Shown piece by piece: positions 17,373 to 25,234 of a stretch of 64,000 nt of DNA. Every line of letters begins with the position of its first letter. Position 1 is the stretch's first letter. A program made the position numbers and the translations under genes. The DNA is from Clostridium lentum. Its GTDB lineage: Bacteria; Bacillota; Clostridia; Clostridiales; Clostridiaceae. Under the pieces are notes generated by a model. That model made no database searches, had not been told where the DNA came from, and worked only from the letters and a program-made list of their open reading frames with translations. The stretch covers positions 24,910 to 88,909 of the forward strand of contig NZ_JACOOQ010000013.1 of assembly GCF_014287815.1 (NCBI RefSeq). The letters run 5' to 3'.

Positions 17373-17966
17373 ATGGACAATACTTTAAAAAATTATAGAT
17401 CAAAAACTCGAAAACTAGTTATTATTGGAATGCTTGGTGGTATATCTATTTTCCTTGAACTTACCCCCTTAGGAATCATCCATCTTCCAGTAATGAATTT
17501 AACTATAATGCACATCCCTGTAATTATTGGAGCTATTTTAGAAGGTCCATTAGTTGGTGGTTCCATTGGTCTTATATTTGGATTATTTTCAATGTATCAA
17601 AATATAACTGCACCTAATTTAACATCTTTCATATTTATGAATCCTATGATTGCATTACTTCCAAGAATATTAATTGGTATAGTTACTTATTATGTATATG
17701 CTTTTATTAAAAATAAATTTAAGAACAAAAGTATTTCAATAGGTGTAGCTTCAATTGCTGGAACATTAACAAATACCATTGGAGTACTTGGACTTACTTA
17801 TATCTTATACCTTGATAGGTACGCTGCTGCAAAACAAATTTCAACTGATATGGTAGCTGGAGCCTTGCTTACAGTTGTGGGTACCAATGGAATAGCAGAA
17901 GCTATAGCATCTGCCGTTATTGCCATACCAGTGATAACAGCACTATCTAAAATTAGAAAATTCTAA
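17373..17966 (+). CDS. ECF transporter substrate-binding (S) component
   Basis: A 197-residue integral membrane protein with about six hydrophobic helices. The features are those of ECF S components (PF12822-like): an N-terminal KLVIIGMLGGIS helix carrying the small-residue motif for T-component docking, then HLPVMNLTIMHIPVIIGAILEGP and GLIFGLFSMYQN. The S component captures a vitamin or similar micronutrient and joins shared EcfA/EcfT subunits, which are not in this window. The substrate cannot be read safely; pantothenate- or riboflavin-type are possibilities. The ATG follows AGGAGGTAACT. It is monocistronic with its own promoter. Confidence 0.78.
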   Translation: MDNTLKNYRSKTRKLVIIGMLGGISIFLELTPLGIIHLPVMNLTIMHIPVIIGAILEGPLVGGSIGLIFGLFSMYQNITAPNLTSFIFMNPMIALLPRILIGIVTYYVYAFIKNKFKNKSISIGVASIAGTLTNTIGVLGLTYILYLDRYAAAKQISTDMVAGALLTVVGTNGIAEAIASAVIAIPVITALSKIRKF

Positions 17967-18004
17967 CAAACGATGAATTGTGGAATAAAATCCTTAATTC
18001 ATAA

Positions 18005-18056
18005 TAAAAAAAAGAGTTATCATATTGAAAAATTTCAATATGATAGCTCTTTTTTT
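18005..18056. terminator. Bidirectional terminator between ECF gene and mapP
   Basis: A stem of about 17 bp (GAG-T-TATCATATTGAAA and complement, one wobble) with A/T runs on both sides. It serves both converging genes. The 15-mer TCCTTAATTCATAAT just before it recurs at 25031. Confidence 0.9.
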
Positions 18057-18073
18057 GTGTGATGCTATATATT

Positions 18074-18862
18074 TTATAAATTTATATTTATTTCAACTCC
18101 AAAGTGATCTGATACAATGTAATTTTCTCCATTAAATATCACCTTTGAGTCTTTAACTTCTATCTTTTTATTACTTAATATTAAATCAAGTCTCTTATCT
18201 TCACTGCACTCCCTCCAGCCATCTATTGTGCCTTTAACAGTGATGCCAGAATCCTTTTCTTCTGCCATTATATACGTATCTATCATTCCTTTTGCAATAA
18301 TATAATCATATCCTTCATTTCTTAACAATGCATTATTATTAAAATCTCCCATAAGGAATGAAAGCTTATTATCATCAATATGCTTAAGTAAAGTATCTAC
18401 TTGTTTCTTAAATGGGTCCTCTTTATCATTCCACCAACCTAGATGGCAGGAAAAGAAATCAATTTCTTTTCCATTTGCCTCAATAGTTGCTTTTACTATC
18501 TTTCTACTTTTATAATTATTTTCACTTTGATTCTGACTAACATAGAATGAATCATACGACTTTATCTTATGTCTCGATAATATTGCCAGTCCCTCTTCAA
18601 ATACATCATATCCTATGTGAGAAAAATCCCATACATATTTATAAGAATCTTCATTTATGTTGTTTAACTCATTAATAAGCACTTGTACATAATTATCACT
18701 TTTTATATTTTCTGAAATATATTCACCATCAATATGCTGACTTATTTCCTGTAAGGCTATAACATCATATTGTTCTTTTTTTATTCTTTCAGCTAAGATC
18801 TTTATCTTATCTAGCTGGTTTTCTTCCTGCCATGAATGACAATTCAATGTCATAAGCTTCAT
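18074..18862 (-). CDS. mapP: Endonuclease/exonuclease/phosphatase-family sugar phosphatase, MapP-like
   Basis: A 262-residue RgfB-like member of the EEP superfamily. The active-site motifs are present in order: MTLNCHSW, VIALQEIS (Glu), FFSCHLGWW (His), FLMGDFNNN (Asp/Asn) and IVSDHFGVEI (Asp-His). It lies 4 nt after the PTS EIICB gene, in a maltose-type operon. In Enterococcus faecalis the gene downstream of malT encodes MapP, a maltose 6'-phosphate phosphatase that releases intracellular maltose. Family plus position make the same role likely here. The ATG follows AGGAGTATAAAATT, inside the end of malT. Alternative: another sugar-phosphate phosphatase. Confidence 0.75.
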   Translation of the reverse strand: MKLMTLNCHSWQEENQLDKIKILAERIKKEQYDVIALQEISQHIDGEYISENIKSDNYVQVLINELNNINEDSYKYVWDFSHIGYDVFEEGLAILSRHKIKSYDSFYVSQNQSENNYKSRKIVKATIEANGKEIDFFSCHLGWWNDKEDPFKKQVDTLLKHIDDNKLSFLMGDFNNNALLRNEGYDYIIAKGMIDTYIMAEEKDSGITVKGTIDGWRECSEDKRLDLILSNKKIEVKDSKVIFNGENYIVSDHFGVEININL

Positions 18863-18866
18863 AATT

Positions 18867-20528
18867 TTATACTCCTATTATATCTTGAATATCGCTCTTT
18901 AATATATCTGCCTTAGGTCCATAAATCGCTTGTACACCATTTCCTTTTAGGATAAGTCCTAAAGCTCCATTTTGTTTCCATTTTTCTTCATTGGCAACTT
19001 TATCTAAATTTTTAACTGTAACTCTTAATCTAGTCATACATGCATCTACATCTTCTATATTATCTTTATTTCCTAAAAGTTCAATAATATTTAAAGCTTG
19101 TATATTATTTGATGTAACAGCTGCTTCCTTTTGTACACTTGTTTCTTCCTCATCATAATTTCCAAGACGACCTGGTGTAGGTATCTTAAATTTCTTAATA
19201 CAGAATGTAAATACTCCATAGTTTAATACAAAGAATACTGCACAAACTATTACAAAGTTGATTATATCTGAAGTAAGCCCTGCTTTAACAAGCATTGGAA
19301 TACGAGTGAATAATTCGATAGCACCAAATGAATGTACTCTTAAATTGATTAAACCTGCTATGGCAAAACCTAATCCTGTTATAACAGCGTAAACTACATA
19401 TAAAACTGGTGATAAGAACATGAATAAAAATTCAATTGGTTCACTTACACCTGTTAAAAACACCGCTATTGCAGTTGAAATAAACATTGATTTATATTTG
19501 CTCTTTTTATCTGCATCAACATTTTTATACATTGCTAAAGCAACACCCATTAAGGAAGCTGTTGATAAAACAACTTGTCCTGCTTTAAATCTTGCTGGAA
19601 CTACTGTTGAAATTATATTATTATAAGTTGTCATATCTCCTGCGCCTTTTAAGTTTATTAAGTCTGTAATCCACGCAAACCATAACGGATCTTGACCAGC
19701 AATTGTAACTCCTGCTGAAGCTCCAGTTAATGCTGTATAAACTCCACCAAGTTCTGTATAGTTTACTGGTATTGTAAGCATATGATGAAGACCAAATGGT
19801 AATAGTAAACGTTCTAAACAGCCATAAATAAAAGGTGCTAATACTGGTGCTGTATCTTTTGAATTAGCAAGCCACATACCAAAGCTATTTAAAGCTCCTT
19901 GTGCAAATGGCCATATAACAGATAACACAAGTGCTGTAACTGTAGACCATAAAATAACTACGAAAGGTACAAATCTCTTACCATTAAAAAAGTTTAATGC
20001 TTGTGGTAGCTTATTGTAATTATAATATTTATTATATATTACAGCTCCTAAAAACCCTGAAATTATACCAACAAATACACCCATATTAAGTGCTGGAGCT
20101 CCTAAAATATCAATAAAATAATCTGAAACTACTAACGTGCTACCAAAAAGTGATTTTACTGTTGCAGTACTATCTAAAAGCATATCACTACTTACACCAA
20201 AAACACTTCCTGTAATTCTATTAATAAGTATGAAGGCTATAATTGATGCAAAAGCACCACCTGCTCTTTCTTTTGCCCATGATCCACCAATAGCAACAGC
20301 AAATAATATATGCATATTATTTATAAAACCCCATCCAATAGTATCTAATACTCTTGAGAATCCTTGAAGTAATACAGAATCAGTAGGTGAATACATCCCA
20401 ATTAATTTCCCTAAAGAAATCATTAAACCTGCAGCAGGCATTACTGCAATAACCACCATTAAAGTTTTACCAAATTTTTGCCAAAAATCAAATGAAAATA
20501 ACTTACCCTTGTTGTTCTCTCTTCCCAT
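18867..20528 (-). CDS. malT: PTS maltose/alpha-glucoside EIICB (MalT-like)
   Basis: A 553-residue permease with a IIC domain of about ten membrane segments (from FSFDFWQKFGKTLMVV), the conserved GVSEPIEFLFMFLSP region and a C-terminal IIB domain. The IIB phosphorylation cysteine lies in DVDACMTRLRV. There is no IIA domain, so it must borrow a glucose-type IIA. It would import and phosphorylate maltose or a related alpha-glucoside. The start is placed at MGREN, after GAGGGGGAATATAAA; the longer frame overlaps malL. It lies between malL and the MapP-like phosphatase gene. Confidence 0.86.
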   Translation of the reverse strand: MGRENNKGKLFSFDFWQKFGKTLMVVIAVMPAAGLMISLGKLIGMYSPTDSVLLQGFSRVLDTIGWGFINNMHILFAVAIGGSWAKERAGGAFASIIAFILINRITGSVFGVSSDMLLDSTATVKSLFGSTLVVSDYFIDILGAPALNMGVFVGIISGFLGAVIYNKYYNYNKLPQALNFFNGKRFVPFVVILWSTVTALVLSVIWPFAQGALNSFGMWLANSKDTAPVLAPFIYGCLERLLLPFGLHHMLTIPVNYTELGGVYTALTGASAGVTIAGQDPLWFAWITDLINLKGAGDMTTYNNIISTVVPARFKAGQVVLSTASLMGVALAMYKNVDADKKSKYKSMFISTAIAVFLTGVSEPIEFLFMFLSPVLYVVYAVITGLGFAIAGLINLRVHSFGAIELFTRIPMLVKAGLTSDIINFVIVCAVFFVLNYGVFTFCIKKFKIPTPGRLGNYDEEETSVQKEAAVTSNNIQALNIIELLGNKDNIEDVDACMTRLRVTVKNLDKVANEEKWKQNGALGLILKGNGVQAIYGPKADILKSDIQDIIGV

Positions 20529-20553
20529 TTTATATTCCCCCTCAATAATTCTT

Positions 20554-22215
20554 TTATACCTTGTATAATCTAGCCTCATAAGGCTTTAATACCAACTCAT
20601 TTAACATTCCATGCTCTCTTATCTTATAATTTGCAAGCATTAAGTTTTCATAATTAAGATTTAAATCATCATACTTATATAGTGCTTTTTCATCTGATAA
20701 ATTTACTATCACAACATATTTATCATTATTTAAAGTCCTTGTATATGCATAAATATTTTCATCTTCATCAAGAATCATATCATATTTTCCATATACTAAA
20801 GAAAGATTTTCCTTTCTAATCTTTATTAAATCTTTATAGAAATTTAATACTGAATCTTTATTAGCCAGTTGTTTCTCAACATTTATTGTTTTATAGTTTT
20901 CGTTTACATCAATCCATGGTGTATTTTCACTAAACCCTGCATAATCTGATGCATCCCATTGCATAGGAGTACGTGCATTATCTCTTGAAATACTTGAAAC
21001 TGCTTTTAAAGCTTCATGGACACTAGCTCCTTCATTAATCTTTTCCTCATAAATATTTATACTCTTCACATCATTATATTTTTCAATAGAATCAAATCTA
21101 ACATTTGTCATTCCAATTTCTTGTCCTTGATAAATAAATGGAGTACCTTTTTGCATGAAATACATTAATGCAAATGCCTTAGCTGATGCTTGTAAGTATT
21201 CGTTATCATTTCCCCATGAAGAAACCACTCTTGGAATATCATGATTTTCAATAAATAATGCATTCCATCCTTTTCCTTCTAGAGCATTTTGCCATTTTGT
21301 AAGGACATTCTTATACTCTTTAACATTAAATTTATTTTCTCCTACTTCTCCCCATAAATTCAAATGTTCAAATTGAAAAATCATATTGAATTTACCATTT
21401 TCTTCACCAACCCACATTTCTGACTCACTGGCATCTACACCATTTGCTTCACCAACAGTCATAATATCATATTTAGCAAAAGTATTTTTATTTAATTCTT
21501 CAAGATACTCATGTATTCCATCAACATTCATATGTTTTTCAAAGGATGATACATAATTTAAATTATGAGGATTTTCCATATCTATTAATCCTGGTTCCTT
21601 TTTTATATGACTAATGGCATCTACTCTAAACCCATCAATGCCTTTATCAAGCCACCAGTTTATCATCTTATATATCTCTTGTCTTACTTCTTCATTATCC
21701 CAATTTAAATCTGGTTGTCTTTTACTAAATAAATGTAAAAAATATTGTTCTGTATTTTCATCATACTGCCATGCTGATCCTTTAAATATACTTTCCCAAT
21801 TATTAGGTTCAACACCATCTTTTCCATCTCTCCAAATATACCAATCTCTCTTTTTGCTATCTTTTGAAAGTTTTGACTCCATAAACCAAGGATGTTCATC
21901 GCTTGTATGATTAATAACTAAGTCAATGATAAGTTTCATCCCTCTTTTATGTACTTCATCAAGCAACAAATCAAAATCTTCCATATTTCCAAAGTCATCC
22001 ATAATATCTTGATAGTCACTTATATCATATCCATTATCATCATTAGGTGATTTATACATAGGACAAACCCATATTACATCTATACCTAATTCCTTTAAAT
22101 AATCTAGCTTAGAAATAATACCTATTATATCTCCTATACCATCATTATTTGAATCTTTAAAACTTCTTGGATAAATCTGATAACCTACAGCTTCTTTCCA
22201 CCATACTCTCTCCAT
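20554..22215 (-). CDS. malL: GH13 alpha-glucosidase (MalL-type oligo-1,6-glucosidase)
   Basis: A 553-residue cytosolic alpha-glucosidase. Family GH13 motifs are seen: DLVINHTSDEHPWF (region I), DGFRVDAISHI (nucleophile Asp, region II), MTVGEANG (acid/base Glu, region III) and FIENHDIPRVVS (region IV). Subfamily features such as DDNGYDISDYQ and WWKEAVGYQIYPRSF at the N-terminus fit oligo-1,6-glucosidase/sucrase-isomaltase. It would cleave maltose or isomaltose to glucose. It is the first gene of malL-malT-mapP, with a LacI-type operator 18 bp upstream of its ATG, which follows GGGAGATATAA. Confidence 0.9.
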   Translation of the reverse strand: MERVWWKEAVGYQIYPRSFKDSNNDGIGDIIGIISKLDYLKELGIDVIWVCPMYKSPNDDNGYDISDYQDIMDDFGNMEDFDLLLDEVHKRGMKLIIDLVINHTSDEHPWFMESKLSKDSKKRDWYIWRDGKDGVEPNNWESIFKGSAWQYDENTEQYFLHLFSKRQPDLNWDNEEVRQEIYKMINWWLDKGIDGFRVDAISHIKKEPGLIDMENPHNLNYVSSFEKHMNVDGIHEYLEELNKNTFAKYDIMTVGEANGVDASESEMWVGEENGKFNMIFQFEHLNLWGEVGENKFNVKEYKNVLTKWQNALEGKGWNALFIENHDIPRVVSSWGNDNEYLQASAKAFALMYFMQKGTPFIYQGQEIGMTNVRFDSIEKYNDVKSINIYEEKINEGASVHEALKAVSSISRDNARTPMQWDASDYAGFSENTPWIDVNENYKTINVEKQLANKDSVLNFYKDLIKIRKENLSLVYGKYDMILDEDENIYAYTRTLNNDKYVVIVNLSDEKALYKYDDLNLNYENLMLANYKIREHGMLNELVLKPYEARLYKV

Positions 22216-22232
22216 TTATATCTCCCTTCTGT

Positions 22233-22244
22233 GCAACCGTTTGC
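22233..22244. promoter_or_regulatory. LacI-type operator O1 before malL
   Basis: GCAACCGTTTGC, the reverse complement of GCAAACGGTTGC, a LacI/GalR-family half-palindrome. It lies 18 bp before the malL ATG, overlapping where a transcript leader or promoter would be. An identical copy occurs at 22408. Confidence 0.75.
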
Positions 22245-22257
22245 TTTTTCTTTAAAA

Positions 22258-22287
22258 TATATATACAGTTTTTCAACTGTATATATT
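22258..22287 (-). terminator. AT-rich hairpin upstream of malL
   Basis: A near-perfect inverted repeat (ATATATACAGTT/AACTGTATATAT) with a 4-nt loop and a weak U-tract. It could end the regulator transcript or sit in the malL leader. Confidence 0.4.
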
Positions 22288-22323
22288 TAAGATTTTATAT
22301 TACATTAATAATGTAACATTATT

Positions 22324-22337
22324 TGAAATTGTTTACA
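22324..22337. promoter_or_regulatory. Candidate CcpA cre site
   Basis: TGAAATTGTTTACA matches the cre consensus TGNAANCGNTNNCA with one mismatch. It lies between the two operators upstream of malL, where catabolite control is expected. Confidence 0.45.
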
Positions 22338-22407
22338 AGTACCAAATTCGCTGATTTTTAAAATCTATTCTCATTTCCCTCTATTTTTCTTTAATTTTTA
22401 TCATTCG

Positions 22408-22419
22408 GCAACCGTTTGC
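22408..22419. promoter_or_regulatory. LacI-type operator O2
   Basis: The same 12-mer GCAACCGTTTGC as O1, 175 bp away and just past the regulator's stop codon. The spacing allows repressor-mediated looping across the malL promoter region. Confidence 0.7.
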
Positions 22420-22428
22420 ACTAACATT

Positions 22429-23436
22429 TCACAAATCTACAAATAATGATTTTCTCTCCACTAGTTCTGTATCAATTATATAGAAGTTCTTTCCTATAGT
22501 TTTTCTTTCAAGCTTATCTATTAAAAGTTTTGCCCCGTAATAACCTAACTCTTCTGCCTTTACATCCACTGATGCCAAAGGAGTACTTCTATATTCTGCT
22601 AGAGGAGTATTATTAAATCCTACCACTGCTATTTGTTCCTTACCGCTGTCCTTCATCTTATCTTGTGCACCAAATGCTAGCAAATCATCAGTTGTTAGTA
22701 TTGCTGTCACATCATCATTTTTTATAATATCCTCCATAGCAATATAACCACATTTTTCAGTAAAATCAGCGCATTCTATTATCAATTCTTCCCTAGCTTC
22801 AACACCTCTACTCCTAAGTGCTTGCTTATATCCCTCTAATCTATCCTTGGACATATTTAAATTTCCTTTTGCACCTATAAAGCCAATTGTTTCGTGACCC
22901 ATCTCTATTAATTTTTGTGTCAGCAAATACATAGCTTGAAAATTATCATTATCAGCCCATAAAACTCCCTTCACTTCTTCAGGACGCCCTATTATAACAA
23001 AAGGAAAGTTTATTTTTTTTAAATACTCTATATCTTCATCATTATCTTTTGCATTAAAAAGACATAATCCATCTACTAAATTACTTTCAGTAAATTTTTT
23101 TATCCACCCATCACCACTACAATCTTCTTTAAAGCCATACATGATATAATAATTTTCCTTTTGTGCACAAACGCTTATCCCCTTTAAAGCTTGTGCAAAG
23201 AATGGATTAGAAAACATCTTTTCAGCTCCATCTGGCAGTACTACCGCTAGTATCCTTGTTCTATTATTAGCCAAACCTCTAGCCACCACATTGGGAGTAT
23301 AATTTAATTTTTTTATAGCAGCGTTTACTTTCTTCTTAGTTTCTTCACTTATTCTCGGACTATTAGATAAAACTCTCGAGACGGTAGAAGTAGCAACATT
23401 AGCCTCTTTAGCAACATCTTTAATTGTAACTTTCAT
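22429..23436 (-). CDS. LacI-family repressor of the maltose operon
   Basis: A 335-residue repressor. The N-terminal helix-turn-helix (VTIKDVAKEANVATSTVSRVLS) and hinge helix (NYTPNVVARGL) bind operators such as the two GCAACCGTTTGC sites nearby. The C-terminal periplasmic-binding-like domain (from RILAVVLPDGAEKMF) senses the sugar. It lies directly upstream of malL on the same strand, 213 bp away. Function as the local MalR-type regulator is inferred from position. The ATG follows AGTGAGGGTTATAAC. Confidence 0.88.
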   Translation of the reverse strand: MKVTIKDVAKEANVATSTVSRVLSNSPRISEETKKKVNAAIKKLNYTPNVVARGLANNRTRILAVVLPDGAEKMFSNPFFAQALKGISVCAQKENYYIMYGFKEDCSGDGWIKKFTESNLVDGLCLFNAKDNDEDIEYLKKINFPFVIIGRPEEVKGVLWADNDNFQAMYLLTQKLIEMGHETIGFIGAKGNLNMSKDRLEGYKQALRSRGVEAREELIIECADFTEKCGYIAMEDIIKNDDVTAILTTDDLLAFGAQDKMKDSGKEQIAVVGFNNTPLAEYRSTPLASVDVKAEELGYYGAKLLIDKLERKTIGKNFYIIDTELVERKSLFVDL

Positions 23437-23533
23437 GTTATAACCCTCACTTATGTTAAAATAGCTTGCTTATATCTCCAATTTTTAAGCATTTTCTTTA
23501 TTTATATTCATAATATTACACTAATTTTATAAA

Positions 23534-23567
23534 AAAAAGAAGTACATATACGCATGTACTTCTTTTT
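23534..23567. terminator. Terminator of the tRNA operon
   Basis: A 14-bp perfect stem (AAAAAGAAGTACAT and complement) with a 6-nt loop and T-run on the minus strand, 22 nt after tRNA-Lys. Confidence 0.85.
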
Positions 23568-23588
23568 ATATAATCTCAGCATTGAATT

Positions 23589-23664
23589 TGGTGGCTTACC
23601 GGGGAATCGAACCCCGGACACCTTGATTAAAAGTCAAGTGCTCTACCGACTGAGCTAGTAAACC
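23589..23664 (-). tRNA. tRNA-Lys (anticodon TTT)
   Basis: A full cloverleaf with 7-bp acceptor stem (GGTTTAC/GTAAGCC), D-arm AGCTCAGTCGGTAGAGC, anticodon loop CTTTTAA, T-arm GGTTCGAATCC and encoded CCA. Last tRNA of the cluster. Confidence 0.95.
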
Positions 23665-23669
23665 ACATA

Positions 23670-23744
23670 TGGCAGGGATAGCAGGATTCGAACCTACGAA
23701 TACCACAGTCAAAGTGTGGTGCCTTACCACTTGGCGATATCCCT
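23670..23744 (-). tRNA. tRNA-Gln (anticodon TTG)
   Basis: Acceptor AGGGATA/TATCCCT with an A1-U72 pair typical of tRNA-Gln, anticodon loop CTTTGAC, T-loop GGTTCGAATCC and encoded CCA. Confidence 0.95.
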
Positions 23745-23747
23745 ATA

Positions 23748-23824
23748 TGGGGTGGACGATGGGACTCGAACCCACGACAACCAGAACCACAATCTGGCGC
23801 TCTACCAACTGAACTACGTCCACC
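23748..23824 (-). tRNA. tRNA-His (anticodon GTG)
   Basis: An 8-bp acceptor (GGTGGACG/CGTCCACC) including the His-specific extra G-1:C73 pair, anticodon loop TTGTGGT and encoded CCA. Confidence 0.95.
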
Positions 23825-23829
23825 ATACA

Positions 23830-23906
<77 letters not shown>

Positions 23907-23930
23907 ATGTGTCTGTCGACTACTTTTAAT

Positions 23931-23959
23931 ATTATATAGACAAGTTCGACATATGTCAA
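23931..23959 (-). promoter_or_regulatory. Consensus promoter of the tRNA operon
   Basis: Minus-strand TTGACA (23954-23959), exactly 17 nt, then TATAAT (23931-23936): a perfect sigma-A promoter, with A/T-rich sequence upstream like an UP element. Confidence 0.9.
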
Positions 23960-24042
23960 CAGTTTTTTTAAAACTTTCCTCAAAGTTTTAAAAAGTTAAC
24001 CAGTACATGTCGTTTCACTAATGCACTTAATTAACCTAATGT

Positions 24043-24243
24043 TTATCTATACTCAAGAATGTCTCCTGGTTGGCATTCTAAAACTTTGCAAATAGCTTCT
24101 AGAGTAGAAAATCTTACAGCTTTGGCCTTTCCTGTTTTCAATATAGATAAATTAGCAGGAGTCACCCCCACCTTTTCCGACAATTCATTTAATGACATCT
24201 TCCTCTTAGCCATCATCACATCTAGATTTACTATTATAGGCAT
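24043..24243 (-). CDS. Small XRE-family helix-turn-helix regulator (YozG-like)
   Basis: A 66-residue Cro/XRE DNA-binding protein, essentially just the domain: MSLNELSEKVGVTPANLSILKTGK as helix-turn-helix, ending CQPGDILEYR. It starts with IVNLDVMMAKRKM. It lies 9 nt after a DUF2975 membrane protein gene, a very common pairing in Firmicutes where the regulator and membrane protein form a two-gene unit. Its target is probably its own operon. The ATG follows TAGGAGGGAAAT. Confidence 0.85.
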   Translation of the reverse strand: MPIIVNLDVMMAKRKMSLNELSEKVGVTPANLSILKTGKAKAVRFSTLEAICKVLECQPGDILEYR

Positions 24244-24252
24244 ATTTCCCTC

Positions 24253-24732
24253 CTATATTATGTATTTACTTTCTTCTTTTAACTCTTCTGATTCTTCTCT
24301 TATTTTTATAGCTTCATGAAATACATAAGCTACTACTGCTGAAAATGATCCTAATACTAATAAAATCACTGTTTCAAATTTTATGGAAAAAATACTACTT
24401 ATATCAATAATATGCATACCACCTTGTTCATTGTTAACAAAACAAAAGCCTATGGCTAATACATATAGTATATACGAAATAATATTAAACCTTTTTACAT
24501 TTTCCATGATAAAAACTTGTTTTTTTATTACTAATTGAACAATTTTTTTAAGTTCATACAAAATAATAGTTAATAAAATAGTTCCTACAACACCTAATAA
24601 AAGTTTAATAATACTTGCTTCTATTTTCCCACTATAAATTCCTATTCCTACAATAATAGATGCTGCAAATGCTCCTAAAACAAAAAATAAAGCCATATTA
24701 ATAAATAAATTTGTCCATTTTGCCTTTTCCAT
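24253..24732 (-). CDS. DUF2975 membrane protein
   Basis: A 159-residue protein with four predicted membrane helices (NLFINMALFFVLGAFAAS, SIIKLLLGVVGTILLTIIL, FNIISYILYVLAIGFCF, VILLVLGSFSAVVAYVF) and an acidic C-terminal tail. The layout is that of DUF2975 proteins paired with small XRE regulators. The ATG follows GGGGGGGAAAGT. Function is unknown; it may sense a membrane-related signal for the adjacent regulator. Confidence 0.75.
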   Translation of the reverse strand: MEKAKWTNLFINMALFFVLGAFAASIIVGIGIYSGKIEASIIKLLLGVVGTILLTIILYELKKIVQLVIKKQVFIMENVKRFNIISYILYVLAIGFCFVNNEQGGMHIIDISSIFSIKFETVILLVLGSFSAVVAYVFHEAIKIREESEELKEESKYII

Positions 24733-24780
24733 ACTTTCCCCCCCAAATTTTTCTTAATTATATAATATATTGTTTTTTTG

Positions 24781-25190
24781 TTTATTTCAATATATTTTTA
24801 TTGTTTTTCGATAAAAATACATTAATTAGCGAAGCGTTAATTTAGTTAAACAGTGAATATCACTCCGCTAATTCACTTAATTAACTCATCACAAGTGACT
24901 AGTGAAACGCTTATATTGCTACGCTCATAAGCTAATTAAATTTTTATATACAAGTATATAAAAAATTAAGGAGAGAATTTCTACGAAATTCTTTTAAATA
25001 TATATTTTAGAAATTCCCTAAGGAATCTCATCCTTAATTCATAATTCATAATTCATAATTGTAAAAAGGAATTCCCTTAGGAGTTTCATCCTCAATTCTT
25101 CATTTTTCATTTTTAATTTTTCATTCTTAATTTTTTAACTAGCCGAAGGCGACTTAACTAATTAGCATTTTCAATTGCCTCTCCATTATG
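24781..25190. repeat. Repeat-rich spacer with degenerate direct repeats
   Basis: The 502-bp gap between 24733 and 25234 holds no gene. It contains two imperfect copies of a roughly 40-nt unit (25009-25050 and 25067-25105; each reads AATTCCCT..AGGA..TCATCCT..AATTC), a tandem run of ATTCATA units (25036-25060), and small inverted elements such as GCGAAGCG and GCCGAAGGC near its ends. The 15-mer TCCTTAATTCATAAT also occurs at 17991. It looks like a decayed dispersed repeat or MITE relic; no target-site duplication was identified. Confidence 0.45.
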
Positions 25191-25234
25191 GTAATATATC
25201 TCCATAAAATATATTCATTACACAGGAGGAAAAA

